A program made the position numbers and the translations under genes. From an uncultured Bacillota bacterium (lineage in GTDB: Bacteria > Bacillota_I > Bacilli_A > RF39 > UBA660): a stretch of 5,243 bases of DNA. Position 1 is the stretch's first letter; every line of letters starts with the position of its first letter. Location of the stretch: assembly GCA_948466105.1 (NCBI GenBank), contig CAOJZR010000058.1, positions 1 through 5,243 of the forward strand, written 5' to 3'. The notes beneath the pieces were generated by a model. That model was not told where the DNA came from. It was given only the letters and a program-made list of their open reading frames with translations, and did no database searches. Below are positions 5,232 to 5,243 of the stretch, in pieces.

Positions 5232-5243
5232 ATGAAAATAAAG
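5232..5243 (+). CDS. Start of an unidentified gene, cut by the window edge
   Basis: Only ATG and three more codons (Met-Lys-Ile-Lys) are inside the window, so no function can be given. The call rests on AAGGAG upstream, the preceding terminator that separates it from the nucleotidyltransferase gene, and the promoter and repeat region between them. The operator-like repeats suggest it is a regulated gene, perhaps controlled by its own product. Confidence 0.55.

Overview
This AT-rich window uses the standard genetic code: every visible stop is TAA, tryptophans are read from TGG, and no TGA is used as a sense codon. Together with strong Shine-Dalgarno sites and sigma-A-type promoters, this suggests a low-GC Gram-positive bacterium of the Bacilli. 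An uncultured gut lineage of the Erysipelotrichia or RF39/Acholeplasma-like type is plausible. The glycine-rich ALK/LTK-type protein and the compact DnaE fit such a lineage, but the exact taxon is an inference.

Layout. (1) Bases 1-755 hold the 3' part of a large glycine-rich, probably surface-exposed protein of the Pfam Gly_rich (ALK/LTK glycine-rich domain) family. A hairpin terminator follows at 856-893. (2) Bases 918-946 hold a near-consensus + strand promoter with a palindrome, ACATACA-AA-TGTATGT, between its -35 and -10 boxes. (3) Bases 980-1147, on the minus strand, encode ribosomal protein L28 (rpmB) as a complete single-gene unit, with its own extended -10 promoter, strong ribosome binding site, and a terminator overlapping the stop codon. 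(4) Bases 1255-4149 encode a complete DnaE-type DNA polymerase III alpha subunit, compact (964 aa) and with a degenerate PHP domain. (5) Bases 4203-5087 encode a nucleotidyltransferase of the sugar-phosphate nucleotidyltransferase superfamily. It lies 53 bases after dnaE with no terminator between, and a clear terminator follows it. (6) Bases 5110-5243 are the control region and first four codons of another + strand gene, with ATAGTAAAC-type repeats before its start.

How the parts work together. The genes do not form one pathway: surface protein, translation (L28), replication (DnaE) and nucleotide-sugar or similar metabolism (nucleotidyltransferase). The most interesting point is regulatory. 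No good promoter lies directly before dnaE. The strongest + strand promoter is at 918-946, beyond rpmB, so a dnaE transcript from it would carry a leader of about 300 bases that is antisense to all of rpmB. This is an inference from sequence only. No clear undescribed defence or mobile system is visible in the window.
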